From the NCBI GenBank assembly GCA_911728455.2, contig OU452231.1:2051001-2115000 (forward strand): a stretch of 64,000 nucleotides of DNA, read 5' to 3'. Position numbers and translations under genes: made by a program. Position 1 is the stretch's first letter, and each line of letters starts with the position of its first letter. A model generated the notes under the pieces. It ran no database searches, was not told where the DNA came from, and worked only from the letters and a program-made list of their open reading frames with translations. The DNA is from Marthasterias glacialis (Eukaryota > Echinodermata > Asteroidea > Forcipulatida > Asteriidae). Positions 47,641-59,700 of the stretch are shown one piece after another.

Positions 47641-48204
47641 TGGCGAGAACTATTTTTCTTTTGACTACAATTGTCCCCGAATTACTTTATTTCCTAGCTT
47701 AAAAATGATATGTGCATAAATAATAATAACAAGAAACAAGAAACAAAAAACAAACGACAGCAACATAATAAAAATAAATTAATATAAACAAATTCAACAT
47801 TCCTTTTCTCAACATCTATACCCTATCGTTGTTCGTATTATCAAATAACAAGCTGATGTTTCTGCCGCTAAAAGACAATAACAAGAAGTATAGCTCTACT
47901 GATATTACATGACTACATACCTCCCCCTTTCCGTTATACCTAACATGGGATAATGGTTACACGTAAAACATTATGCAAAATGGATAACTATTGAGCATAC
48001 AGAAGATATTTCATATGGCAAAAAAATATATTTAAAGTTTAATTACAGAACTAAAAAAGGGGAAACAATTGTCCCTACATAATTTATGTCTTTGGATCCA
48101 CCTGACATCTACGTCTACACAACCTGTTTCAAATTAGAAACAAATTCATTCACCTTTGAGCGACAACACCTTCTAGTGTCCATGATAATACCCTTTTGCC
48201 GTAC

Positions 48205-48380
48205 ATGGCTTATACTTGAAAATGTCAAGGTTGCCGATTGATAATTTCGTATTGTGTGATATCTTATGAAGAGTCTCTTCGTCATGGAGACAAGCCTTGG
48301 GTGGAATATTCGTGTTTTAACTCAGCTATTTGCAACACAATCTCATTGTGATTTATTGTGTGATCAATAAAAGACACTCA
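48205..48380 (+). promoter_or_regulatory. Conserved upstream block and TATA-like box of gene B'
   Basis: GAAGAGTCTCTTC lies at 48,269-48,281, followed by GTCATGGAGACAAGCC, then a TATA-like CAATAAAAGACAC at about 48,365, about 200 bases before the start codon. Same order and spacing as in B and E. Confidence 0.55.
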
Positions 48381-48570
48381 ATCTCAAATCATTATTCAGA
48401 TGTGGCATTTGTCGCCTTTCGAGCGTATCCCTCTTTTCGTTATTTGCCCAAACGAAGACCAACGATTAAGTCATAATTGTGCGTGCATCGTTTACCCAAT
48501 TCAAATGGACACTATTGCTTGTTTTATACTGCAAGTTGTTCCATAAAACTCATCAACGTTGGATGAGAAT

Positions 48571-51500
48571 ATGACGCAGTGTACGCCGGTGACAGTAATT
48601 ATTTGGGCTCTATTTTGTGGTAAGTAATCTCTTTTGTTGAAATAAAAATTGTAAAATATCCTCTGTGGATAGGTGGTATCTAATTAGAACAATGGCGAAT
48701 GTGACGTCACGCCCCTTGGCGTAGAATGGACAGCAATGAGCTAGTTTTGATCGTTTATCTTTTTAGTTATTTATTTAGTTATTTAGTTATTTAGTGAGTT
48801 ATTTATTTCAAGATCTTTATACATGATACAAATATCAGCTCAACGGCAGTTTTAAATTATGGTCCTGTGTCTTAAAAACAAAAAAACTGTACTTTAAAGT
48901 ATACTAACAGTCAGAGTAAAAGAGATTTTAAAAAGAAAAACATCAAGAGGATTAAAAAAAACCTTAAACATTAATGTGTTTATACATGTTTTCAAAACCA
49001 CCAGTAGACGATGCAGTTTTGGCCTTAGCGGGCAACTTGTTCCATTGACTATTCGTCAATTTGCAATTTAGTCTGCTCGCAAACACGTTTACTCGATATT
49101 CTAGTCGAAATAGTTTGTCGATACATGTAGTTAGTTTAATAGTTGTCTATATGACGGCATTGAGCAAAGCCAACCGTTATCGTTAAACACTCAAATATTT
49201 GTGACGTAACTCGCAAATGTGACTCGAGAAACAGTGCTCCGGAGCTAGGTTGATCCTGTTGGGCTCGCTAGTCAAACCACGCAGTGTTCAAGTGACATCT
49301 AGCTCGACTTTGGTTAAGTCTAGTCGGCTGTAGTTATCCACCCGAACTTGGAACGTCTCAACCGAGGGCGTCCTACAACTAAGGTTGTAGGACAAAAGGT
49401 CAATTACGTTCAACGACCATTTTTGGCAACTCAGAGGCTGATAATATAATTATGTTACTCATGCTCAAAAACATGTGTTGGGCACCAGCCAATATCGATA
49501 TTTATAACACACCTCTTGCTGGTTCATAATTATGTTTGGCTGAAACACGGTCACATGGGGGTAACTAATAATAGACTTGTATGCCTACATCGCGCGTGTA
49601 ATTTGCGGGAAAAACTTTTTAAGAACAGTGAACAGCAACTAAAACCAAGAACCTCCCATTCTGGAGGTAAACATGTATTGTGTATCACGATAAATTTCCG
49701 TAAAATTATAAGGTCATTCAATGTTTTTTTTAAATAAAATATTCTTGTTTCCACAAAATTTTGAAAGAAAGGAATTCTGTCATTCTTCAGATTATTATGG
49801 GCTAGAGGTGGTGGGCAATGTTTGTTACCTTGGCCAGGAACCGGACTCTAACCAAGAGGGTAAACTCAGGTGGGTGCTACCAGTTGACTACAACGACCGC
49901 TGCATTTGTACACGACTCCTACCAGGCGGATTCAATATGCATGCACCAGAGAGATCGTACATACCTTATTACATCGATCAGCCACCATTCAGCGCCACTG
50001 AGATAGAAATGGTCATCTTCTTAGATTGTCCAGGTGAGGAGAGAGACTCTTCAGTCAGTTCAGATGATACTCTGTAGTAAACATAGTTTTAAAAAAATAA
50101 ACTACCAAAAAAGTATCTCAAAAAACTTCCGTAAAATTATAAGGACGTGTTAATGTATGTATGTAAATGGCCTCACTTTTTGACCCAAGCAGATTCTTTC
50201 TCAAAGGCTAAATGACAACACAACACACACATACAAAGAAAAAGAAGCAGTGAAGCAGAAAGACTCAAGAATGCTGATTCAGTATCTCTAGTACTTGTTT
50301 GTAAAAATGGTTACCTTCAGACCATTAAAGAGAAGTTCCAAAGTCGCAGATGTAGTCTCAGATGTATTCCCAGTTGTAGTCACAGAAGTAGTCTCAGTTG
50401 TAGTCGCAGCTGTAGTCTCAGTAAGTTGGTGCAGTTCTAGCCGCAGTTGCAGCCGCAGTTGTAGTCGCGTTGTAGTCGCAGTTGTAGTCTCAGTTGTAGT
50501 CTCAGTTGTAGTCTCAGTTGTAGTCTCAGTTGTAGGTGCTGCAGTTGTAGCCGCAGTTGTAGTCACAGTTGTAGTCTCAGTTGTAGTCTCAGTTGTAGAC
50601 TCAATTGTAGCCGCAGTTGTAGGCTCAGTTGTCGTCGCAGTTGTAGTTTCAATTTCAGTTTACTTCAATAGATAAAGTCCTCATGTAAGTGGAAACAAAC
50701 CTAATACCCTTTCAGAGCAAAATTTGAACTTTGCTTTTTGGTTTTGAAAAAAAACGCACTGGTATTTTTACTTGTAGTTTTTTCCACATTCATAAGGACT
50801 CTATCTATTGCAAAATGAGTACATCACAAAACTAAATTCCACCTTGGAGCCCCTCTTTAAATTTTTTTTTTTTTTTTTTATTGTGATTTTTTTTTGCATT
50901 TACACTATAGGCCATTTGGGCTAGTAAGCAGTTTGCAACATTTAATTTTATTTTCTCATTTATAGTAAAACTTGTAAAGTATTAAAGTGGGAATAACTAA
51001 GATGAGAAAGGATACAACCAAATTGATTTCCCACAAATATCACAATTACTTTGTTACTTTGATTACATTTGTATTTTTCCAGTGGATTTCTCCATCATTG
51101 GCAAACCAACTGAGCAGAGTTCAACGTTTATGGCTAAATACGCATCTCACAAAGCTGTAGATGGCAAGGGTTTGGCATCAACTCAAGACGGAGATTGCAC
51201 ACATACAAGTAAGAGAAAATTTATCGGTCGCCCTTCATCAAAATAGAATCACGAACAATTGTACCCAAGTTACTTATTAGTCAAGAGTATAAAATGGCAT
51301 TACATCTTTGAAAAACTATAAAGTTGCCGAAGGGCAAATTACATCCACCTGCCCCCCATTAGTTCAAAAAGGGAACGAGGCACAGCATCGTCCATGCGAC
51401 ACTTGATAATTATAATCTTGCCCTGGTAGATAATCAGAACTTACAATAAAATTGAGTTTTTTCACAGGGGATGTTTCACCTACAACGGCTTCAACCGTAA

Positions 51501-52600
51501 TCCTTCATTAAGCCATATACCTCAAACATTGTACACTTTTGATTTGTATTCCCACAGTTCCACTCACTACATTACATGATCACCGACATAATAAACCAAA
51601 TCTAATGTTTATTTTATGCTTTGTATTGTATAGACAAAGTTAATATAGTCAAATAATTGACGACGCAACTCTTGAGTAACATTGTATAACATCGGTCGTG
51701 TTCCACCCTGTAACAACGTAATACTAAAGATGGCTGCTCGCCGTCGGTGGTGTGCCAACAATGGTTAACAATAGAGGGCAGTATAATAATTACCGTAACA
51801 ATGTTATCGATGCTTCGAATGTTTCACAATTTCAACTGTGTTAAGTTTAGCTATTTTGGGATAATGGTTTAATATTGTGCTTAATTTTTAATTATTGTTG
51901 CCAACAGCGAACGATGGAGAGATACACCCTTGGTGGAGAGTTGATCTTGACGGTGAGCATTGCATCAGGACCATCACAATCATCAATCGGATCGTCTGTT
52001 GCAGTAAGTCAATATTAATTCGTTAAAGAACCTTAAGAGCAGGGTGGCATGTAAAGACGATCCGACTGAAGTCCGACTCGATTCCAAGTCTCAGACCTGC
52101 AGCACCAACTCTGCAAATAACCTTGATCTTGTTTCGTTGTTTTAACACTGCCTTGTCCATTACCCCCACGAGCAAACGGCCGCTTCTCGTCACTACTATT
52201 TTATTCCACAGGTGAAAAGGTAGAACGTTTGATTTATATCGATATTGTACTTAGATTTTCTGCCAAACTTTTTTCAAAAAGAAAATTATGTGCCTACCCG
52301 GTTTCCCTGAAACAATTAAATAATCCATTTTGATTGACAGGCGAGCGTTTGACTGGTGCCGTTGCTAGAGCTGGGATAGACCCCATTGTAACCAAGAACA
52401 CAATTTGCGGTGAACCAGTGACGGCTGAACAGGCTGCACCACGAGGTGGCATTATTGAAGTCAAATGTGACCCGCCAGTGAGGGCGCGCTACATTTTTGT
52501 AGACATTCCGACAGCTATGCCTATAATATTGCAGTTGTGTGAGGTAATGGTGAAAGAATTCCCCCTTGCCATCTGTTCACCCACAAGCAGTGGTAATTAA
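48571..52600 (+). CDS. Gene B': secreted protein with Cys4 N-terminal domain and F-type lectin domain
   Basis: Exons 48571-48619, 49806-50033, 51083-51208, 51908-52003 and 52341-52600. All introns are phase 1, giving 252 residues. The leader is MTQCTPVTVIIWALFCG as in B. Exon 2 has the four-cysteine domain; lectin motifs are CTHT, PWWRVDLDG, NRIVCCSERLTG, ICGEPV, KCDPP and LQLCE. It differs from B at scattered sites (EVVGNV for EVLANV, EIHPWW for EINPWW, and the last few residues). The fucose-site His and both Arg are kept and the Asp is Val. Intron 2 carries the expanded minisatellite. Intact and probably functional. Confidence 0.9.
50340..50660. repeat. 12-bp minisatellite in intron 2 of B' (long allele)
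   Basis: About 25 units of the type GTAGTCTCAGTT with variants GTAGCCGCAGTT and GTAGTCGCAGTT. It is bracketed by the same unique sequence as in B, so the arms differ only in copy number. Confidence 0.85.
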
Positions 52601-55143
52601 AAGCCACAACATATTAACATAAAATTACTTAATGTATGGTTGAATATAAAATGACGTAAAATTCGACTTAATATCACAATGTATGCCTATTTCGCGAGTA
52701 TTATTTTATATATAAAGTAACTGTGATGTTGTAAACACCCTCGGTAAAGGCCACACACTATTTCCCTCTATAATTGACGTACACAAGCAATATAACTGTC
52801 TTACTCATTGTGCATAAATAACCAATTAGCAGATTAACTTGTTATTGTTAATGACCTCACACGTGCCCTCATGGGGTTTCTGAAGGACCTGTTATCCCTT
52901 CTTGGTACAATGCTGGTACTGAAAAGCTCTGGGATTTGTTTTATATCCAAACAAGCAGTCTAAGGTTCTAACTGGTGCTTGATTGCTGCTCGCTGTCAAA
53001 GTGTTTGGCTTGCCTGAGGCAATTTGACCAAAGCCTATTGGTGCCTCTCTTGGATAATGCTTGGCTAGACTCCGAATGGGTTTCTAAAGGGATAACAAGC
53101 GCCTAATTATAGCCCTCCCTGGACCTGATAGAACTGTTTCCCGGAAAAAAGTTATACTATCTAATAGCTGCAGTCTGATGCAAACTGATAATTGCACAAT
53201 GGAGTGTTTTGTTTTGTCTGAGGCAATTCGAAATCGGCCTAACCTTGGTAACCTCAAAGATAGAGACATATGTGACGTCCCCCTGCCTTGTCTATTAAAG
53301 GGGGTATGCTGTTTTCTAATTTTGTGAGACAATTTTGTATTTAGTTTCTTATACACAGAGTTGCCTTTAACACAACCATCCAATGCTAATAAGTATAACA
53401 ACGTGTAAACGTAGTAGATCAAACGATAATATTTTGTGTTGAGACAAGCTTTAAGCAGCACGGATCGCCAGTAGTAATGGATAGCTTATTATAAGATTTA
53501 GACATTTCTTCTCTTTTCTCTTATATAATTATATGCTGTTATCTCTTTGTAATTGGTGTATTTATGTATGTATCAAGATAGCCTGAGTAAAGTGTTGCTG
53601 TTACTTTCATAGACACAAACCTTCTACATTTGGCGGCAGCCATCAAGACTCTGCAGGAACACTTTACAGTTTTCGCGCGTCGCAGTTTGAACCCAGGCAG
53701 GGCGATGCTTCGAGGAAGGGCGCCCTCTGTTGTTTCAGTGCTATTTGCGATTATGCTCCATGCATGTTTTCATTTTTTCAACATGATTTTTCTTGAATGA
53801 TAATCACGATTAAGCCTAAATGCAATATCAAAAATCCTATTGACCAAACCAGACGACTTATATGATTGTTTTAAACCAAAATAATTTAATTCCCACGAGC
53901 TGGTTTCCTTGTCAGTCTACTCCGCAAAAGCTGAATTTATTCTTCGCCATGCACCTAGAAATTTGACGACTAAAACAACAAAGGCCACAAAAATAGACCC
54001 AGTGTGGTATGGGTCTCTATGACCCTTTGCAGATTGCGCAATAGCACCTTGTAAACCGTTACATGGTGCTATGTAAAGGAACAGGTCTCATACCTCAAAA
54101 CGTAACTCCGCCTACATGGCAGGGAAAAACACTGAGCGCTTTGAGACCCCCCATCGCGTATGATAAAGCCCTATTATAAGAACTGCGTATCATTATGGTC
54201 TATACGGGCCTTCTCCTACCCTTCAGATGGCGAAATCACAGTGTGAAAAAACCCAGAACAGAAACAACTTCATAACTACTGTCGTACAAACATTGCATTA
54301 TACACATCATTACACTACAGAACAGGAGTTTGATTTTTGTCGATGTTTCTTATCATTTTCTTTATTATCATGTATTCGATTATGAATGAAATAATTTATA
54401 CTATTCTGTTCCACAACTTTCTGAAATCATATTTCTCATGTTCATTATGAATGCATTTCAGTTACCTCTACCTTTTATCACAATTGGTTCTTATCCTCTC
54501 ATGATAAGCTTATTAATAAATTCATCTTAATAAAGATGACATGCAGCAATAACTATTTGTTCTGATACTGTACTGTTTTATTCAAATGCACACTCTTGTT
54601 ATTATGAATAATTTTCCGGAAGCAGACAGGCCCTCATAAATTAATTAATAAATTACGAGCCCAAAACGTCAAATTAAAATTTTGTGATGATGGTCCTTGT
54701 AAATTAAAACCTGAACTGCATGACAATCAATGAAGATCTAAGACGGTAGGCTCTCTCGATGGCCAAGCCGTACAATTATAAAATCTGCCTGAGAATTGAA
54801 AATTTCAAGGTTGCCGATATGAAAATCTCGTATTGTTTGATATCTTATGAAGAGTCTCTTCGTCACGGCGACTAAGCCTTGAGTGGAGTATTCGTGTTGT
54901 GGTTTAACTCAGTGATTGAAAATCCTCTAAATTATTACGGGGTCTTTTGGTCGCTTGATGCAATCTGGATCGTGTGGTTAATAAAAGACGCCCACTCTCC
55001 GGAAATTCAACAGGTTTGACATAATAGTCTTAGGAAGGAGTCACCTCCTGAGCGTATTCCTCTATAAGACAATGGCTCTAATGAATATCCTCAGGCACAG
55101 TTGTGAATGAATCTTTAAAACAATTTAAATGTCAAAATTGCTT
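52601..55143. repeat. B'-A' intergenic DNA, mirror of the A-B gap
   Basis: Non-coding. It contains the 140-bp repeat (about 54,030-54,180), the GGCGGCAGCCATCAAGACTC segment (about 53,630) and, at 54,755-54,990, the promoter block of A' (GAAGAGTCTCTTC at 54,850 and TTAATAAAAGACGCCC at about 54,980). The mirror ends at about 55,143, just short of where exon 1 should be. Confidence 0.7.
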
Positions 55144-55455
55144 TAAAGAAAAAAACACACCCGTAATTTCAAAACAAGCAGCTATTATTAGATCCAATGT
55201 GAACGACAAATCGTGCTGATTTACCATCAGCACAAAACTAGCGGAGCCTTTACTGGTAGTGTATTTAATTCTTTTAAATGCACCGTTTGCGGAATTCATC
55301 CATTAGAACTGTACACTACAACACAATTACCGTTGAGAAAGCTCATAACGATACGTAGTCATTTCTTTAATGGTAACTGTAAATTTTACGACACTAATTT
55401 GGTACGGTAGCCATGTTTGTTCATCATAAAAAAAAAAAATAAAAAAAAATACGGG
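55144..55455. other. Unrelated sequence replacing exon 1 of A'
   Basis: In A and E this position holds the start-codon exon. Here about 300 bases without homology to any other copy intervene, ending in an A-rich tract (55,429-55,450). The poly(A)-like end suggests a retroposed insertion, but I found no target duplication. The 65-codon frame at 55,213-55,410 has no signal-like leader. Confidence 0.5.
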
Positions 55456-55525
55456 AATGAATTTAGATTCAAAAATACTGAGACAACATATATGTTTACT
55501 TCTCCTTCACTTTGTTATGGGATAG

Positions 55526-57199
55526 ACGTTGCAGCCAATGATTGTTACCTTGGCCAGGAACTGGACTCTAACCAAGGGGGTAAACTCAGGTGGGTGTTAC
55601 CAGTTGACTACAACAACCGCTGCATTTGTACACGACTCTTACCAGGCGGATTCAATATGTATGCACCAGAGAGATCGTACATACCTTACTACATCGATCA
55701 GCCACCATTCAGCGCCACTAAGAGAGAAATTGTCATCTTCTTAGATTGTCCAGGTAAGAATTGTCTCATTTGAAACCCTTTTTTCCCTGAAATTATATGA
55801 TAGTAAACATCATTGTTATAAGTTGGATTTAATTTGTTTACACTTTTGCTGAAACACCTTCACATTCCCTAAAGTATGTCAAACAATAGCAATCTTACCT
55901 TTAACAACATTTTGGATTTAAAATAATGTGTAATACATGTAGGGGCCTAATAGTTTTCTTTCGACACAGTCCCTGTTCCGGAAAAAATTAAAAGAACTTC
56001 AAAATATCAAGTTTTCTTTTTATCAAAAATAGTTTTTCAAAAATAACGTTTTTGAAGAGTATAAAAGATTGTTCGCAGATTAAGAGTAACGATTGTGCAA
56101 AAAAATATAATCTAAATTATTAAAGCCGCTTTATAAATCCTTTCACAAACTGTTTGTACTTTCAAGTGGATTTCTCCATTGTTGGCAAACCAACTGAGCA
56201 GAGTTCCACGTACAGGGATTACCACTCTTACAAAGCTGTGGATGGCAAAGGTTTGACATCACAAGACGGAGAATGCACACACACAGGTAAGACAGCATGA
56301 TAGGTCGTACACATTCGTGTAAATCGTTTTCAAATGGTCTAATATGCAAGCCAGTTTAATTTCGCTTTCAACATTTCAAATTCTACGCTACAGTATTGGG
56401 TATGATTTCTAAAACATGATACTGGAATATACACACTCCCAGTCAGAAAGTCCAGCTCAAGTTTTATTCCTTTACAAAATAAATCGAGATTTTAAAATTT
56501 CTATTCCTTTGCCAACAGGGGATGAACCAGAGTATGATCCTTGGTTGAGAGTTGATTTTGAGGGTGAACATTGCATCAAGACCATCACAATCTTCAACCG
56601 GATCCACTTGTGCAGTAAGTTTAGGTTTAGTCCTTTAAAAACCTTGGGAGCAGGGTTGCATGTAAAGACGATCCGACTGAGGTCCGACTCGATTCCACGT
56701 CTCGGACCTGCACCCCCAACTCTGCAAATAACAGTTATCTGTTATCGTTTGTCGTTTTTATCGCTGTAGTGTTCATTACCCCACGAGCAAAACGGCACAA
56801 TCTATCCAGAATTGAATAGTAAGAACTGTTGATTTATATCGGTATTGTACTTAAACCTTTTGCCCAATCCTTTTTAAAAAGAAATGATGTGCTTACCCGG
56901 TATCCCTGAAACAATTAAATAATCCATTTTGATTTATAGGCGAACGTTTGACTGGTGCCGTTGCTAGAGCAGGGATAGACCTCATCGTAACCAATAACAC
57001 CATTTGCGGTGCACCTGTGACGGCTGAACAGGCTGCACCACGTGGTGGCATTATTGAGTTTAAATGTGACCCGCCAGTGAGGGCGCGCTACGTTTTTGTT
57101 GATATACCGATAGCTACGCCTGCAATGTTGCAGTTGTGTGAGGTAATGGTGAAAGAATTTCCCCTCGCTATCTGTTCACACACAAGCGAGGGTAATTAA
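55526..57199 (+). pseudogene. Gene A': lectin exons 2-5 without a recognisable exon 1
   Basis: Exons 55526-55753, 56167-56286, 56519-56614 and 56940-57199 have intact frames, splice sites and phase-1 introns. Introns 2 and 3 match gene E rather than A, so A' and E are a tandem pair. Changes at otherwise invariant positions: PWWR is PWLR, and NRIHCC is NRIHLC, removing one of the two adjacent cysteines that form the unusual vicinal disulfide of F-type lectins. The start of exon 2 reads DCYLG, and exon 3 is one codon shorter than in A. With exon 1 absent and these changes, it is probably decaying, though exons 2-5 could still be used from another first exon. Confidence 0.75.
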
Positions 57200-58900
57200 G
57201 GCCACAAATTATCAACATCAAAATATTCAATGTATGGTTGGATACAAAATGACTTAAAAGTCTTTTTACCACGATGTTTGTCTATTTCGTGAGCATTATT
57301 TTAAATTTAAAGTTTTTGTTAAGATGTTACTGTAATTCTTTAGAAAACCCTCGATAACGGCCATACACTAATCATCTCTTTAGTACACAAGCGTTACAAA
57401 TGTCTTACTCTTTACTAATAAATAATCCATTAGCAGATTAACTTGTTATTGTTTAAATGACCTCACACATGCCCTCATGGGTACCATGCTGGTACTGAAG
57501 AGCTCTGGAAATTGTTATATCCAACACAAGTAGTCTAAGGTTCTAACTAGTGCTTGATTGTTGCTCACTGTCAAAGTGTTTTGCTTGCCGGAGTCAACTG
57601 ACCAAAGCCTAACCTTAGTACCCCCTTAGATATGCTTGGCTAGACTCCGAATGGGTTTCTAAAGCGGTCACAAGTGATAGCCCTCCCTGGACCTGATAGA
57701 ACTGATTCCCGGAAAGTAGTTATGATATCTAATAGCTGCAGCTGATGCAGACTTATGATTGCATAATGGGGTGTTTTGTCTTGTCTGAGCAAGTCAACAT
57801 CAGCCTAACCTTGGTAACCTCAAAGACAGAGAAACCATAATATGTGACCTCCCCCTGCGTTGTCTATTAAAGGGGTATGCTGTTTTATAATTTTGTTAGA
57901 CAATTTTGCACCTAGTTTCTTTATCTTAAAGATAAATCCAGTGACTAAATTAGGTTCAAATTATATTTATCTTGTTAAAATGTACAAGTTTGCCAAGTTT
58001 CAAAACATTCGGACAAAAAATACAGAAGTTATGGCAAAAACACGATTTTTGACCAAAAATTGGCAAAAATCAGTCAAAAACGCCCTCTAGTGACGGTTTT
58101 TTGAAATTTTGTGACGTCATCATGTAGAACTCGGTGAAATGAACATTTGTGGCAAGTTTCATCAAAATCGGTCGAACACTTTGGAAAATACGGAGGGGGG
58201 GGGGCACTATGTGCCCCCCCCCCCGGTCCCCGTACAACCAAAAAAAAGCCCGGTCCTGATAGGGTTAACACATCCAAATGCTATCGCAACATTTAAATGC
58301 ATTAGGTAAAACAATGTTTGTTTTTTGTCTTGAGACAAGCTTTAGCACCATGGATGTCAGTAGTAACTCGATAGCTTATTATAAGATTTAAAAAAACGCT
58401 GCAACTCTTCTTCTCTCTCTTTTGTACTGTTATCTCTTTGTAATTGGTGTATTTATGTATGTATCATGATAGCCTGAGTAAAGTATTATTATCACTTTCA
58501 TAGATATAAACCTCATACATTTGGCGGCAGCCATCAATACTCTGCAGGAACACTTTTAAGTTTTCGCGCGTTGCAGTTTGAACTAAGGGTCATGCTTCGA
58601 GGAAGGGCGCCCTCTGTTGATGCAGTGCTATTTGCAAAATGTTCCTTGCCTGTTAACATTAATTTTATTACATTGCTTTTCCCTAAACAAATGATAATCA
58701 CGATTAAGCCTAAGTGCGAGTCCAAATATCCTGTTTAGCAAGCCAGACGACTTCTATGATTGTTTTAAATCTAAATATTGATTTAATTCCCATGAATGGG
58801 TTTCCTTTTCAGTCTCCTCATCCAAAAGCTGAAATCATCTTCTTATTTTCGCCATGCACTTAGATCTTTGACGACCGGAACAAAAAGGTCACAAAAATAG
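57200..58900. repeat. 3' flank of A' (B-like) with an inserted element
   Basis: Sequence matches the downstream flank of B' (52,600-53,800), including the GGCGGCAGCCATCAA segment at about 58,523. About 57,915-58,264 is an extra element relative to B' and is listed separately. No gene is visible. Confidence 0.6.
57915..58264. mobile_element. Inserted element with a long G:C hairpin
   Basis: Absent from the homologous flank of B' (about 53,345). It contains GTGACGTCATCATGTAGAAC and an almost perfect hairpin near 58,190-58,222, about ten G, then GCACTATGTGC, then about ten C. It ends CCTGATAGGGTTAA. No coding potential; the exact ends are uncertain. Confidence 0.5.
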
Positions 58901-59332
58901 ACCCGGTGTGGCAAGAGTCTCTGTTCTCCCTTCCCCAGGAGATTATGTCCCTCATACGGCGAAATGTGGAGAAATTTCGTCTGATAGCGCCCTCTTTTGA
59001 CTCAACTTCAGCCCATGTTATTTTACCACGTTGGTGACACACACACACACAAGGCGAAAAAATATAATAAACCTTAATCTTAATAAAGATAACTATCTGT
59101 TGTGATACTGTACTGTTTTTATTTAAATGCACACTGTCCTGTTGTTATTATGAATAATTTTCCAAAAGCAGACAGGCCCCACCCTTCCCATACACATCAA
59201 CGCCGCCTCTCGACCGCTGCCACTGCAAACCATTACAATTATCTACTAGAATACAGCCTGTATTCTGATAATGTGTTGTTTTCATTCAAATGCAAACTGT
59301 AGTTTGTTATGAGCAATTTTCCGGAGTAGACG

Positions 59333-59398
59333 ACCCTCCCCACCAACCCCACCCCGCTCCCACCCCACCCCGCTCCGACCCACCCACATTAATTTCCA
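59333..59398. repeat. C-rich low-complexity tract
   Basis: Repeated CCCCACCCC and CCGCTCC words. The minus strand has many runs of three to four G and could form a G-quadruplex. It lies upstream of gene E. Confidence 0.6.
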
Positions 59399-59700
59399 TA
59401 AACTATCAAGCCTTACGCACAAAAAAAACAACAATCAATAATAACAGCAATAATAGAAAGTCATACACTTATAGATTCCCATTTCCAATTTCCATTACAA
59501 GCCCCAAAGGTGAAGTATTTAAAATTGTGTGGAGATGGCCATAGGTAATTAAAATTAACCCGAACTGCATGGAAATCATATAGAAGATCTAAGTAGGCCG
59601 GCTCTGTCGTTGGCCAAACGATAAATTATAAAATAATAGTTACCTGCCTCATGTCAAGGTTGCCGTTATGGAAATTTCGTATTGTGTGTTATCTTATGAA

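Larger units (their letters stand above)
39480..55143. repeat. Right arm of the giant inverted repeat
   Basis: Reverse complement of about 13,530-31,040, containing C' and B' with their introns and flanks. Length differences come from TIR element copy 2 (left only), the MITE in C intron 1 (left only), the number of (CA)n-embedded units, and the longer minisatellite in B'. Confidence 0.9.

Noticed and set aside
50288..50566. Thr/Glu-rich repeat ORF as a mucin-like protein
   Set aside because: It is a 12-bp minisatellite inside intron 2 of B', antisense to the gene and between two well-supported exons.
13530..55143. The inverted repeat as a pure assembly artefact of two haplotypes
   Set aside because: It cannot be excluded without reads, but the arms differ by several whole-element insertions and exon-1 replacement, and partial copies D, X and E are also present. 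A real duplication history is more likely.
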